Part shown: positions 50,177-58,940 of the stretch, one piece after another | Position numbering within the stretch: the first letter of the stretch is position 1 | Layout: each line of letters starts with the position of its first letter | From: Robiginitalea biformata HTCC2501 | Lineage (GTDB): Bacteria > Bacteroidota > Bacteroidia > Flavobacteriales > Flavobacteriaceae | Assembly: GCF_000024125.1 (NCBI RefSeq) | Contig: NC_013222.1 | Coordinates: 372,001-436,000, forward strand | Length of the DNA: 64,000 bases | Direction: 5' to 3' | The notes under the pieces: model-generated | Told to the model about the DNA's origin: nothing | Seen by the model: the letters and a program-made list of their open reading frames with translations, nothing else | Database searches by the model: none | Program-made: the position numbers and the translations under genes

Positions 50177-53100
50177 ATGAAAAAACACCTGATCCTTCTT
50201 CTGACATTCACCCTTGTAGCGCAAGCATCTTACTCCCAACGCAATCGGCGGCAGGCACCCCGGGAAATCCTGCCGGATTCCCTGTATTCGGGCCTGGCCT
50301 GGCGGAACATCGGGCCCTTCAGGGGCGGTCGGAGTGTGGCGGCATGCGGGGTGGCAGACCAGCCGGGAACCTATTACATGGGGACTACCGGGGGTGGCAT
50401 CTGGAAAACCGGGGACAACGGCATTACCTGGAAAAATATTTCGGACGGCTTTCTGAAGACCGGGACGGTAGGCGATATCGCCGTGGCGCCTTCCGACCCG
50501 AATGTCGTACTCGCGGGGATGGGCGAACACGCAGCCCGAGGGGTGATGACTTCCATGGGGGACGGGGTTTACCTCTCCCGCGATGCCGGTACTACCTGGG
50601 AGCACATTGGCCTGGATAAGAGCCGGCACATCTCCGACGTGATCATCCATCCGACGGATCCGGACACCTTCTATGTGGCTGCCCAGGGGGCCCAGTACGG
50701 CCCGGGCGGGGACCGGGGAGTATACAGGACCGCCGACGGAGGGCAAACCTGGGAGCGCGTGCTGCATGTAAACGACTGGACGGGAGCCGCCTCCTTGAGT
50801 ATGGACCCCAAAAACCCGCGGATCCTCTATGCGGCCATGTGGGAACACCGCCGGTATCCGTGGACCATGGAGTCCGGGGGCAAAGGTTCGGGCATCTATA
50901 AATCCTCCGACGGCGGCACCACCTGGGAAAAATTGGGCAAAGGGCTGCCGGAGACATTCGGGAAGGCAGGGATATCCGCCTCCGGGGCGCGTTCCGGCCT
51001 CGTCTATGCCGTCCTGGAAGCCGAAGGCGAGCAGGCGGGGGTTTACCGCTCGGACGATGGGGGTGGCAAATGGCGGCAGGTGAATAAGGACCGGATCAAT
51101 GTCGCCCGGTCCTGGTACTACATGGAAATTTTCGCCGATACGCAGGACCCCGAGCGCGTCTATGTACTCAATGCCCCGATGACCCGCTCTATCGACGGGG
51201 GAAAGACCTTCCAGCCTATCCCCACGCCGCACGGGGATAACCACGATCTTTGGATCCACCCGGAGGACAACCAGGTGATGATCAATGCCAATGACGGGGG
51301 GGGCAACATTTCCCTCAACGGGGGAGCCAGCTGGAGCAGTCAGGAAAATCAGCCAACCGCCCAATTCTACCGGGTGATCACGGACAATCAGTTCCCCTAC
51401 CTGGTCTACGGCGGCCAGCAGGACAATTCCGCCATTGCAATTGCCAGCCGGACTTCGGACGGGGGCATCGACTGGAAGGACTGGCATTCGGTGGCGGGTT
51501 GCGAAAGCGCGTACCTGGCCTTTGACCCGGACGACCCGGACGTAGTTTACGGGGGATGTTACCAGGGGATCATCGAGAAGTGGTTCCGGGATCGCCGGAC
51601 GGCGAAGGAAATCCAGGAATACCCCGAACTCGGCCTGAGCAAAGCCCCGGAAGACCAAAAATACCGGTATAACTGGAATGCGCCCATTGTGAGCGACCCG
51701 TTTGACAGGAATACGATTTACCATGCCGGGAACGTCGTGTTCCGCTCTCAGGACGGGGGCCTGAGCTGGGAGGTCATCAGCCCGGACCTCACCCGGGACG
51801 AAGCCGACAAACAAGGGCCCGGAGGTGGCCCGTTCACCAACGAGGCGGCAGGGGGCGAAAATTACAACACGATCATGTACCTGACGGCATCCCCCCACGA
51901 ACAGGGGACGTTGTGGGCGGGAAGCGACGACGGACTGATCCACCTGACCCGCAACGGAGGCGAAAGTTGGGAAAACGTCACCCCGGAAGGTATGGGCCAG
52001 GGCATTGTCAACAGCATCGAGGTCTCCCCCCACCACCCGGCCACCGCCTACGCCACGCTGATGCGGTACAAATTTATGGACCTGACTCCCTACGTCTATA
52101 AAACGACGGACTACGGCGCCAGCTGGAGCCTGGTCACCGACGGCCTGGACGACCCGAATGGGTTTGTACGCGTTGTCCGCGAAGACCCCATACGCCCCGG
52201 CCTGCTCTACGCGGGTACGGAAACCGGGCTGTACATATCGCGGGACGCGGGAGGCTACTGGCAGCCCTTCCAGCTGAACCTCCCGGTAGTGCCCATCAAC
52301 GATCTCACATTCCGCAACAACGACCTGGTGGCGGCAACCGCCGGCCGGGCCTTCTGGATCCTGGACGACCTGTCCGCGCTCCAGCAGGATTACGACCGCC
52401 GGCAACCCATCTCCCTGATTCAGCCGCGGGAGACCGTGTTGTTTTCCGGGGGATACCAGGAAAAGCCGACACCCGGGCTGGGCCAGAACCCCAAATCCGG
52501 GGTCATCCTGGACTACTACCTGGGGCGTGAGGCGGATTCCGCCGAAATCGTCCTGGAAATCCTGGAGAATAACCGCGTAATCCGCAGCTATACGAACCAA
52601 CCCCCAAAAGATTTCAAAACCTGGCCGGGGGGGCCGTCCAAACCGGAAACCCTGACAGCCCATACCGGACTGAACCGATTTGTCTGGGACTTTCGCCGGG
52701 AAGCCATCCCGGCCGTGGACGGGGTATTTGTGATGGGGGATTATTCAGGTTCCCGTGTGGCACCCGGAAATTATACCGCCCGGATCCGCATGGATTCCAC
52801 AGAGGCTACCCAGCCCATCCGGATTGTGCCCCGGCCGGATATCGGGGCGACCCCGGCAGATTTCCGGGAACAACAGGAGGCCCTGTCGCAAATTGAGGAG
52901 GCCCTGCGCGACATGCACCGCGCCGTCAACCAGTTGCGTTCCGTCCGCTCCCAGCTGGAGACCTACGCCGATTTGCTTTCCGGGGATGAAAAGGCAGAAC
53001 CCCTGCTGAAGCTGGGCGACTCCCTGTTGCAACGGATTACGGACTGGGAAGAAGAACTGATCCAGCCCCGGCAGAAAACCTTCCAGGACGTCATCAATTA

Positions 53101-53317
53101 CAACAACCAGCTCAATGCCGAATTCATGTACCTGAAGGGTTACATCGACGGCGCGGAACCGGTCCTCACCCAGGGGGCGCGCGAACGCCTGCGCGACCTC
53201 ATGACTGCCTGGCGAAGCCTGGCACGCGAGCGGGACGCCATTGTAAACGAAGGCATGGAAGGCTACAACCGGAGTTACCGGGAGCTCGGGTTGCCGGCGC
53301 TGATTATGGAAGACTGA
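50177..53317 (+). CDS. Exported sortilin/BNR-repeat protein (VPS10-like beta-propeller)
   Basis: A 1046-residue exported protein. Signal peptide at 1-21 (ASYSQRNR). At least eleven Asp-box repeats with the pattern S/T-x-D-x-G-x-T-W occur, for example TGDNGITWKNI, SRDAGTTWEHI, TADGGQTWERV, SSDGGTTWEKL, SIDGGKTFQPI, SQDGGLSWEVI and TTDYGASWSLV, making two beta-propellers as in VPS10/sortilin proteins of Bacteroidota. The last 150 residues are a predicted coiled coil (DMHRAVNQLRSVRSQLETYA). It probably binds peptides or polysaccharide at the surface; glycosidase activity is not evident. Confidence 0.88.
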   Translation: MKKHLILLLTFTLVAQASYSQRNRRQAPREILPDSLYSGLAWRNIGPFRGGRSVAACGVADQPGTYYMGTTGGGIWKTGDNGITWKNISDGFLKTGTVGDIAVAPSDPNVVLAGMGEHAARGVMTSMGDGVYLSRDAGTTWEHIGLDKSRHISDVIIHPTDPDTFYVAAQGAQYGPGGDRGVYRTADGGQTWERVLHVNDWTGAASLSMDPKNPRILYAAMWEHRRYPWTMESGGKGSGIYKSSDGGTTWEKLGKGLPETFGKAGISASGARSGLVYAVLEAEGEQAGVYRSDDGGGKWRQVNKDRINVARSWYYMEIFADTQDPERVYVLNAPMTRSIDGGKTFQPIPTPHGDNHDLWIHPEDNQVMINANDGGGNISLNGGASWSSQENQPTAQFYRVITDNQFPYLVYGGQQDNSAIAIASRTSDGGIDWKDWHSVAGCESAYLAFDPDDPDVVYGGCYQGIIEKWFRDRRTAKEIQEYPELGLSKAPEDQKYRYNWNAPIVSDPFDRNTIYHAGNVVFRSQDGGLSWEVISPDLTRDEADKQGPGGGPFTNEAAGGENYNTIMYLTASPHEQGTLWAGSDDGLIHLTRNGGESWENVTPEGMGQGIVNSIEVSPHHPATAYATLMRYKFMDLTPYVYKTTDYGASWSLVTDGLDDPNGFVRVVREDPIRPGLLYAGTETGLYISRDAGGYWQPFQLNLPVVPINDLTFRNNDLVAATAGRAFWILDDLSALQQDYDRRQPISLIQPRETVLFSGGYQEKPTPGLGQNPKSGVILDYYLGREADSAEIVLEILENNRVIRSYTNQPPKDFKTWPGGPSKPETLTAHTGLNRFVWDFRREAIPAVDGVFVMGDYSGSRVAPGNYTARIRMDSTEATQPIRIVPRPDIGATPADFREQQEALSQIEEALRDMHRAVNQLRSVRSQLETYADLLSGDEKAEPLLKLGDSLLQRITDWEEELIQPRQKTFQDVINYNNQLNAEFMYLKGYIDGAEPVLTQGARERLRDLMTAWRSLARERDAIVNEGMEGYNRSYRELGLPALIMED

Positions 53318-53340
53318 AAGGCATTTACAGCCCCGGGAGG

Positions 53341-53348
53341 TACTTTTG
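53341..53348 (+). promoter_or_regulatory. Promoter box TACTTTTG five bases before the zinc-ribbon gene
   Basis: Exact TAnnTTTG match; the G at 53348 is followed by five bases and the ATG at 53354, the same spacing as at pdeM. Confidence 0.5.
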
Positions 53349-53353
53349 GGGCC

Positions 53354-53824
53354 ATGAGGGGGATATGCAGGGAATGCGGGGAAGGATTCAGCGGCCGGTC
53401 GGACAAGCGTTTTTGTTCGGATGCCTGCCGGAACGCCTATCACAATTCGCGAAACCGGGAAACCAACGGGCTGTTCCGTTCGGTGAATAGGCGGCTTAAG
53501 CAAAATTACCGCATCCTGCACGCCCACCTCAGGGGGCAGACCTGCGGGGTTATCCAAAGACAGGAGTTACTCGCCGGGGGTTTTGATCCAAACCTGTTTA
53601 CCGGTATCGCGCGGGATGCCGGGGGTAAGCCAGGTCATCTGGTATACGATTTCCGCCTTGTTTGGCGGGGGGATACCTGCTGGGTACAAAGGGTACAATG
53701 CGGCCCGGGGACTCCCGGGGGCGGTGCGCTATTTCCAGTTTTGGGAATTCAGCTTCAGGGCAGCCACAACGATATCCTTCCGGCTGATCTGCCCGATGAG
53801 CAACCCATCCTTCATAACGGGTAA
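53354..53824 (+). CDS. Zinc-ribbon protein with C-terminus read into the next gene
   Basis: A 156-codon frame starting MRGICRECGEGFSGRSDKRF with two Cys pairs (C5, C8, C22, C26-like: CRECGEGF and FCSDACRNAYHN) forming a zinc ribbon. The middle, NRRLKQNYRILHAHLRGQT, and LAGGFDPNLFTGIAR match small Bacteroidota proteins of about 120 residues. Beyond about residue 110 the frame becomes low-complexity and overlaps antisense the last 96 bases of the CBS gene, so the natural stop may have been lost or a frameshift exists. A TACTTTTG box ends five bases before the ATG. Confidence 0.65.
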   Translation: MRGICRECGEGFSGRSDKRFCSDACRNAYHNSRNRETNGLFRSVNRRLKQNYRILHAHLRGQTCGVIQRQELLAGGFDPNLFTGIARDAGGKPGHLVYDFRLVWRGDTCWVQRVQCGPGTPGGGALFPVLGIQLQGSHNDILPADLPDEQPILHNG

Positions 53825-54199
53825 GCGACGGCGGTTGTTTTTGTGAAACACCCCGGCCGCGTCGAAAATGGACATGTCATGGGGGATTGTTTCCACCTCC
53901 TTGGTCATAAAACGCTCGACGCTTTTATCCAGGATCGGCTGGTTGAAATACCTGCTTTCCGAGATTTGCTTCATGCAGTCGGCCTCGGAGACAATGCCGA
54001 CCAAAAACCCGTTGTCGTCCAGTACGGGACCCCCGGAAATCCGGTGGCGCGTAAAGGCTTCCATCACTTCGAGAATCGACTGATCGGGTCGGAAAGTGAC
54101 CAGGTTACGCGTCATATAATCGGACACCAGGATGGGGGCGTCGTATTCTTTTTTCGATGGATCCTTGGCCCTGCGGCCCTGAAAACTCTTAATAGCCAT
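53729..54199 (-). CDS. Paired CBS-domain protein
   Basis: A 156-residue protein with two CBS domains: VSDYMTRNLVTFRPDQSILE to HRISGGPVLDDNGFLVGIVS (about 31-80) and SVERFMTKEVETIPHDMSIF to RRRLPVMKDGLLIGQISRKD (about 95-148). Such pairs bind adenine nucleotides or SAM and sense energy state. The start is the ATG at 54199 (MAIKSFQGRRAKDPSKKEYD); an upstream frame to 54247 crosses an AT-rich promoter region with TATATTTA. The last 96 bases face the zinc-ribbon frame on the other strand. No partner enzyme domain is attached. Confidence 0.9.
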   Translation of the reverse strand: MAIKSFQGRRAKDPSKKEYDAPILVSDYMTRNLVTFRPDQSILEVMEAFTRHRISGGPVLDDNGFLVGIVSEADCMKQISESRYFNQPILDKSVERFMTKEVETIPHDMSIFDAAGVFHKNNRRRLPVMKDGLLIGQISRKDIVVAALKLNSQNWK

Positions 54200-54320
54200 G
54201 GAGTTATATTTAGTCAGGTTATTCTTAAATATAGTATTTTCTTTCAATACCTTCTAAATTAAATCGCTGAAATGCCGGGGCCCTGCAATTTTTTATACTT
54301 TTAATTGCGAAATCCTCAGT

Positions 54321-56606
54321 ATGAAACCTACCGCTACCGTCCTCTGCCTGCTCCTGCTGCTGGCAGCCACCTTCTGGGCTTTTGAAAGCGCTACTCCCCG
54401 CTACCATGAGGACGCGGATGTCCCGGCGGCCGAATTCTCCACCGACCGGGCGATGGAGCACGTTGTAGCGATAGCCCGAAAACCCCACGGGGTAGGTTTT
54501 CCTGGACACGATGACGTACGGGAATACCTGGTGCGCACGCTTCGCGGAATGGGCCTGGAACCCGAATTGCAGGAAGGATACACGGCCGGCGACTGGGGCA
54601 ACCTGAGCAAGGCGGTCAATATTCTGGCCCGGATACCCGGGACGGGGTCCGGAAAAGCGCTCCTGCTCCTCTCCCATTACGACAGCAGCCCGCATTCCTC
54701 CTTCGGGGCGAGCGACGCGGGCAGCGGAGTGGCCGTGATCCTGGAGGCCGTCCGCGCCTACCGCGAATCTGGTGAGCAGCCTGCCAACGACATCATCCTC
54801 CTGTTTTCGGATGCCGAAGAGCTCGGCCTGAACGGGGCCGACCTTTTTGTCAACCAGCACCCCTGGGCCCAGGATGTGGGCCTTGTGCTGAACTTCGAAG
54901 CACGGGGCAGCGGGGGGCCCGGGTACATGCTCCTGGAGACCAACGGCGGAAATTCCGGACTCGTGGACGCTTTTGTTGCTGCCGGGGCCGAATACCCCGT
55001 CGCGAATTCGCTGGCCTACAGCATTTATAAAATGCTTCCCAACGATACGGACCTGACGGTCTTCCGGGAGGACGGGGATATCGAGGGGATGAACTTTGCC
55101 TTCATCGACGACCACTTTGACTACCATACAGCCCTGGACACCCCGGAACGATTGGATCTCAGAACCCTCGCGCATCAGGGCAGTTACCTGGTCCCCCTCC
55201 TGGAACACTTTAGCCAGGCTTCCCTGGACGGCCTGAAAAGCGGGGAGGATTCCGTCTATTTCAACCTGCCTTTTTTTGGGCTGGTCACCTATCCCTTTCG
55301 CTGGATCTGGCCGATATTTGGCCTGGCGGTGCTCGGTTTCCTCCTGGTCTGCGCGATTGGTTTACGCAACGGGCAACTGCACGGGAGGGGAATCCTCAAA
55401 GGGTTTGCCCCGCTATTCGCCTGCCTGATACTCAACGGCGCGGCCGGCTACTTTGCCTGGCCGCTGCTCAAAACCCTCTACCCGGGCTATGGGGATATCC
55501 TGCAAGGCTTCCCCTATAACGGCTACCTGTATATCGCTGCCTGGGCGGCCCTGGCGGCCGGCATCTGTTTCCTGGTGTATTCCAGGTTCCGGAAACTCCC
55601 ACCGGCCGATACACTGGTGGCCCCACTCCTCCTTTGGTTGGTACTTTGCGGGGTGCTGAACATCTACCTGCCCGGGGCAGCTTTTTTCCTGATCCCGGGG
55701 ATCGCCCTGTTGATGGCGCTGCTGATCAGCTGCCTGAAGGAGTCCCCCAATCCGTACGTCCTGTGCCTGTTGGGCATCCCCGCCCTCTGGATTTTTGCGC
55801 CGTTTGTTAAAATGTTTCCGGTGGGTCTCGGGATGAAAATGCTGATCGCGGCGAGCCTGATGACCACCTTCCTGTTTTTGTTGCTCCTCGGGCTGCTGGC
55901 AAGGCTTCCCAACAAAGCGCGCCTCGGCGGGTTGGGCCTCCTGTTGTTTGCCGGGTTCCTGGCAGGGGCGCATTTCTCCAGCCGGTATACCCCCGAAAAC
56001 CCTAAGCCCACCAGTTTGCTGTACGTGGGCCAAACCGATACGCAACAGGCCTTCTGGGCCACGTACGAACAGGTCCCTTCCGATTGGACGCAGGCCTACC
56101 TGGGCCCCGAACCGGAGCGGCCGGAAACCGCCGGCCTGCATACGCTGAGCAGCAAATACAATTCGGGTTTCACGTTTATCCGCGAAGCGAGCCGCAAACC
56201 CATCCCGGAACCCGCCGTGGAAATCCTGACGGATACCCTGATCGGCGGCCGGCACCACCTGGTTCTGGAAATTATCCCCCAAAGGGATATTAACCGCCTG
56301 GAAGTCTTTGCCACCGGGGCGGAACTCAGCGCTGCCCGTGTCAACGGGGTGGAGCTTTCCGAGGATTACCTCGACCGGCGACGAGGCGGCAAACTGGTCA
56401 CCCACTATGTGAGCGACAATGCCCCGACCCGTCTGGATTTGGAATTCCCGGCCGGGGAGGCCCTGGAACTGACCCTGTACGAAGCCTCCAACGACTTGCT
56501 GGATAACCCCTGGTTCAGCATCCCCCCGCGGCCCGCTGAAACGATCCCCATGCCATTTATACTGAACGATGCCGTCCTCTTGATTAAATCCCTGCATTTT
56601 GAGTGA
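54321..56606 (+). CDS. Membrane M28-family metallopeptidase
   Basis: A 761-residue protein with an N-terminal membrane anchor or signal (residues 4-20), an M28 catalytic domain (about 30-315) and about eight transmembrane helices in the C-terminal half. Metal ligands are visible in LSHYDSSPHSSFGASDAGSG (H and D), LLFSDAEELGLNG (E pair) and DYHTALDTPER (last H). The layout matches ER-metallopeptidase-1/Pff1-like vacuolar proteins. It would face the periplasm with its peptidase. It overlaps the SDR gene by eight bases. An inverted repeat GCAATT/AATTGC (54285-54308) flanks the probable -7 region. Confidence 0.93.
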   Translation: MKPTATVLCLLLLLAATFWAFESATPRYHEDADVPAAEFSTDRAMEHVVAIARKPHGVGFPGHDDVREYLVRTLRGMGLEPELQEGYTAGDWGNLSKAVNILARIPGTGSGKALLLLSHYDSSPHSSFGASDAGSGVAVILEAVRAYRESGEQPANDIILLFSDAEELGLNGADLFVNQHPWAQDVGLVLNFEARGSGGPGYMLLETNGGNSGLVDAFVAAGAEYPVANSLAYSIYKMLPNDTDLTVFREDGDIEGMNFAFIDDHFDYHTALDTPERLDLRTLAHQGSYLVPLLEHFSQASLDGLKSGEDSVYFNLPFFGLVTYPFRWIWPIFGLAVLGFLLVCAIGLRNGQLHGRGILKGFAPLFACLILNGAAGYFAWPLLKTLYPGYGDILQGFPYNGYLYIAAWAALAAGICFLVYSRFRKLPPADTLVAPLLLWLVLCGVLNIYLPGAAFFLIPGIALLMALLISCLKESPNPYVLCLLGIPALWIFAPFVKMFPVGLGMKMLIAASLMTTFLFLLLLGLLARLPNKARLGGLGLLLFAGFLAGAHFSSRYTPENPKPTSLLYVGQTDTQQAFWATYEQVPSDWTQAYLGPEPERPETAGLHTLSSKYNSGFTFIREASRKPIPEPAVEILTDTLIGGRHHLVLEIIPQRDINRLEVFATGAELSAARVNGVELSEDYLDRRRGGKLVTHYVSDNAPTRLDLEFPAGEALELTLYEASNDLLDNPWFSIPPRPAETIPMPFILNDAVLLIKSLHFE

Positions 56607-57453
56607 TTCCCCCGACTCCGCCCGTCACACTTTACCGGATGCCCCCGGGACCATCGGCATCCTCGGTTGCGGCTGGCTGGGTTTCCCCCTGGCCGGCAGG
56701 CTACTGGAATCCGGTTATTCGGTACGGGGAACCACTACGCGGGCCGAAAAGTTGGACAAGCTGGAAAATGCCGGGATACGAGCTTTTCAAGTGGTGTTGA
56801 CGGAAACCGGCTTTACCGGGGATTGGCGGGAATTTCTGCAAGGGCTCGACCTGTTGGTATGCAATATTCCCCCGGGGATCCGGGCAAATCCGCAAACGGA
56901 TTATCCGGCCAAAATACGCCACCTGGTCCGCGCCCTTGAAGACCATGGGGTCCCCCGCCTGATCTACATCGGGAGTACTTCGGTCTACGGCCGCAGCCAG
57001 GGGGTGGTGGACGAAGCCGCGGAACCCGAACCGGACAGCGAAAGCGGCAGGCAACTGCTGCGGGCGGAAGAAATCCTCCGGGCTTCCCCTCTCGCCGGGT
57101 CTTCACTCATCCTTCGATTTGGCGGGTTAATCGGTCCGAATCGCCACCCGGTGACGATGCTCTCCGGGCGGACGGGGCTTTCCGGGGGGAATGACCCGGT
57201 GAATCTCATCGAACGTACAGACTGCCTGAACCTCATTGAACGGGCGATACGCGACCCTTCCCAGGTAGGTATTGCCAACGGGGTAGCCCCGGGCCACCCG
57301 GCCAAGGCCGATTATTATCAAGGCGAAGCCCTGGAACGGGGCATCCCGCCACCCCAATATGTGGATTCCACAGGACAAAAACCGGGCAAACGCATAAAAA
57401 GTAGGCATTTTCTTGTTAATACGTACGAATTTCTGACAACTCCTGAGGCCTGA
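56599..57453 (+). CDS. NAD(P)-binding SDR / epimerase-like protein
   Basis: A 284-residue extended short-chain dehydrogenase. The Rossmann dinucleotide loop is IGILGCGWLGFPLAGRLLES (about 20-39). The active-site region has LIYIGSTSVYGRSQGVVDEA, which contains S-T-S and the YGxxxxxxDE of extended SDRs but no clear YxxxK, as in the atypical YeeZ-type members. Substrate unknown. The start is the TTG at 56599 overlapping the peptidase stop by eight bases; no in-frame ATG precedes the Rossmann loop. No promoter box is seen, so co-transcription is likely. Confidence 0.85.
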   Translation: MSDSPDSARHTLPDAPGTIGILGCGWLGFPLAGRLLESGYSVRGTTTRAEKLDKLENAGIRAFQVVLTETGFTGDWREFLQGLDLLVCNIPPGIRANPQTDYPAKIRHLVRALEDHGVPRLIYIGSTSVYGRSQGVVDEAAEPEPDSESGRQLLRAEEILRASPLAGSSLILRFGGLIGPNRHPVTMLSGRTGLSGGNDPVNLIERTDCLNLIERAIRDPSQVGIANGVAPGHPAKADYYQGEALERGIPPPQYVDSTGQKPGKRIKSRHFLVNTYEFLTTPEA

Positions 57454-57542
57454 TTCACCACATCCCAGGTGTGTTTCACAACAAAATCATCGACAAATGG
57501 TTAATTTATTCCGTTGATTTACAGTTTTTTATCGATAAACGG

Positions 57543-57550
57543 TAACTTTA
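57543..57550 (+). promoter_or_regulatory. Probable promoter box TAACTTTA before the small gene at 57572
   Basis: TAACTTTA matches TAnnTTTG except the last base and ends 21 bases before the ATG at 57572. A 12-bp perfect palindrome, TTTATCGATAAA, stands at 57528-57539, overlapping the spacer. Confidence 0.35.
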
Positions 57551-57571
57551 GTATAGTTAAAACCACATGTC

Positions 57572-57946
57572 ATGGAAACAAAACACATCGAAGAACGGAT
57601 CGTTTCCGACCTCGAGGAGTTGATCTCCGAGAGTTGCGGAAAAAATCAGAATGACGAGCGATATCGCGAACTCCACCGCGATCTGCTGCGCAACCATTAC
57701 AATGCGGCAGACGTGGACATCGACTACCATCGCAAACGCATCAGGATGTTTGTACTAGCGGACAATGCCAGTTACCGGCCGGGAAAAGTCAACCTGAACC
57801 TGCCGGTGCTGCACGTCAACCTATTGTTTAAAAACCTGAAGGCATTCCTAACCGGATGTTTGCAGACAGACCGCAAAAGTCTGTCTTTCTACGCCCAATT
57901 GCTCAGGCGGTTCCGGGCCGGCAAACGCCAGGCCGTCCTGTACTGA
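57572..57946 (+). CDS. Hypothetical protein (124 residues)
   Basis: A soluble protein of 124 residues with an acidic N-terminal helix (METKHIEERIVSDLEELISE), then NDERYRELHRDLLRNHYNAA and DYHRKRIRMFVLADNASYRP, and a basic C-terminus (RRFRAGKRQAVLY). No signal, no membrane helix, no family recognised. Its own promoter-like box and palindrome and the strong terminator after it indicate a single-gene unit. The charge distribution (acidic start, basic end) could mean a small nucleoid or signalling protein, but nothing specific supports that. Confidence 0.65.
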   Translation: METKHIEERIVSDLEELISESCGKNQNDERYRELHRDLLRNHYNAADVDIDYHRKRIRMFVLADNASYRPGKVNLNLPVLHVNLLFKNLKAFLTGCLQTDRKSLSFYAQLLRRFRAGKRQAVLY

Positions 57947-57981
57947 TCTGTCCCGCTAACCAACCATGACCCAATTCAAGA

Positions 57982-58009
57982 GGGGGGCCGAATGACGCCC
58001 CCCTTTTTT
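57982..58009 (+). terminator. Intrinsic terminator after the small gene at 57572
   Basis: GGGGGGC (57982-57988) pairs with GCCCCCC (57997-58003) around an 8-base loop, followed by TTTTTT. Confidence 0.85.
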
Positions 58010-58109
58010 GTGCCCGCTTGTATCCTCGTAATGCGAGTTCCCTGCCAATCAGGATCAGACCGGGACACCCGGCTTTCAGGGGTTGCTGGTGCGACTACAA
58101 AAAATAACG

Positions 58110-58117
58110 TAATTTTG
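58110..58117 (+). promoter_or_regulatory. Promoter box TAATTTTG before the TPR gene
   Basis: Exact TAnnTTTG match ending 21 bases before the ATG at 58139. Confidence 0.55.
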
Positions 58118-58138
58118 CCCACCTGAAACACTGTCAAA

Positions 58139-58846
58139 ATGAAAAAACTGGTTTGGCTTATCCTGCTGGCCGCAGGATTCCAGCTGACTGCCCAAACGGA
58201 GTCGGCCCTGAAAAAACACTATGAGGATTACTACCGCCAAATGCGCGTGCAGGGCGATGTGCGCGGAGTGATCAACGCCCTCACCCACCTGAACCTCCTG
58301 GATTATTCCGTGGAGCGGCGGGACACGCTGGCCTACGTATACGCCAACAACGACCAGCACCTGCAGGCGCTTAACCTGCTGGGGGTGGACCTCAGCCCGG
58401 AGGATTCGGATATCGCCCTGCAGGTCAAAGCCCTTTCCCTGAAATCCCTGAACCAGCCCAAACGTTCGCTGGAGCATTTCGAAGCCCTGTTCGACCGCAA
58501 CCCGAACCCCTACCTCTCGTATGAGATCGCCGATCTGAAAATCCAGGTGGGAGAAAATGCCGGGGCGCTAACCGCCATCGAATACGGTATTGAACACGCT
58601 ACGGACGAGATGAAATACGCCTTTTACGAAAGGCAGCAGCCCTACGAGGTCTCGCTGAAGTCCGCATTGATCCACCTCCGCGGCCTGGCGCAATACGGTA
58701 TGAACCGCAACAACATCGACAAGGCGATTGCCAGTTTTGACGAGGCCCTGGCCATGGATCCCAATTTCAACCTGGCCAGCCTGAGCAAGCAGGCACTCGA
58801 ATCCAGGAAACAACAGGCGCAGGAAGGGGAAAACCCGGATAACTAA
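58139..58846 (+). CDS. Exported small TPR protein
   Basis: A 235-residue protein with a signal peptide (residues 1-19, GFQLTAQT). TPR-like helices follow: VINALTHLNLLDYSVE, AYVYANNDQHLQALNLLGVD and KSLNQPKRSLEHFEALFDRN, ending with IDKAIASFDEALAMDPNFNL, a classic TPR closing (A....F..AL..DP). It is probably periplasmic scaffold. No partner gene is obvious. Confidence 0.85.
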   Translation: MKKLVWLILLAAGFQLTAQTESALKKHYEDYYRQMRVQGDVRGVINALTHLNLLDYSVERRDTLAYVYANNDQHLQALNLLGVDLSPEDSDIALQVKALSLKSLNQPKRSLEHFEALFDRNPNPYLSYEIADLKIQVGENAGALTAIEYGIEHATDEMKYAFYERQQPYEVSLKSALIHLRGLAQYGMNRNNIDKAIASFDEALAMDPNFNLASLSKQALESRKQQAQEGENPDN

Positions 58847-58940
58847 CCGGATAACTCCAGGGAAGCAAAGGCCGCATACCAAAAGCGTGCCGACCCGCCG
58901 GTATCAATGGCGCGATACGTATCAATCCCTTCGAATCCGG

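Noticed and set aside
49946..52663. A 905-codon minus-strand open frame antisense to the BNR-repeat gene
   Set aside because: It exactly mirrors the Asp-box protein gene and its translation is rich in Pro/Gly/Arg/Val with no domain pattern; high GC and codon bias of the plus-strand gene explain it.
58010..58110. The stretch between terminator and the next promoter as a tRNA or small RNA gene
   Set aside because: No cloverleaf with an acceptable acceptor stem, anticodon arm or T-loop could be laid out by eye, and no conserved RNA motif was seen.
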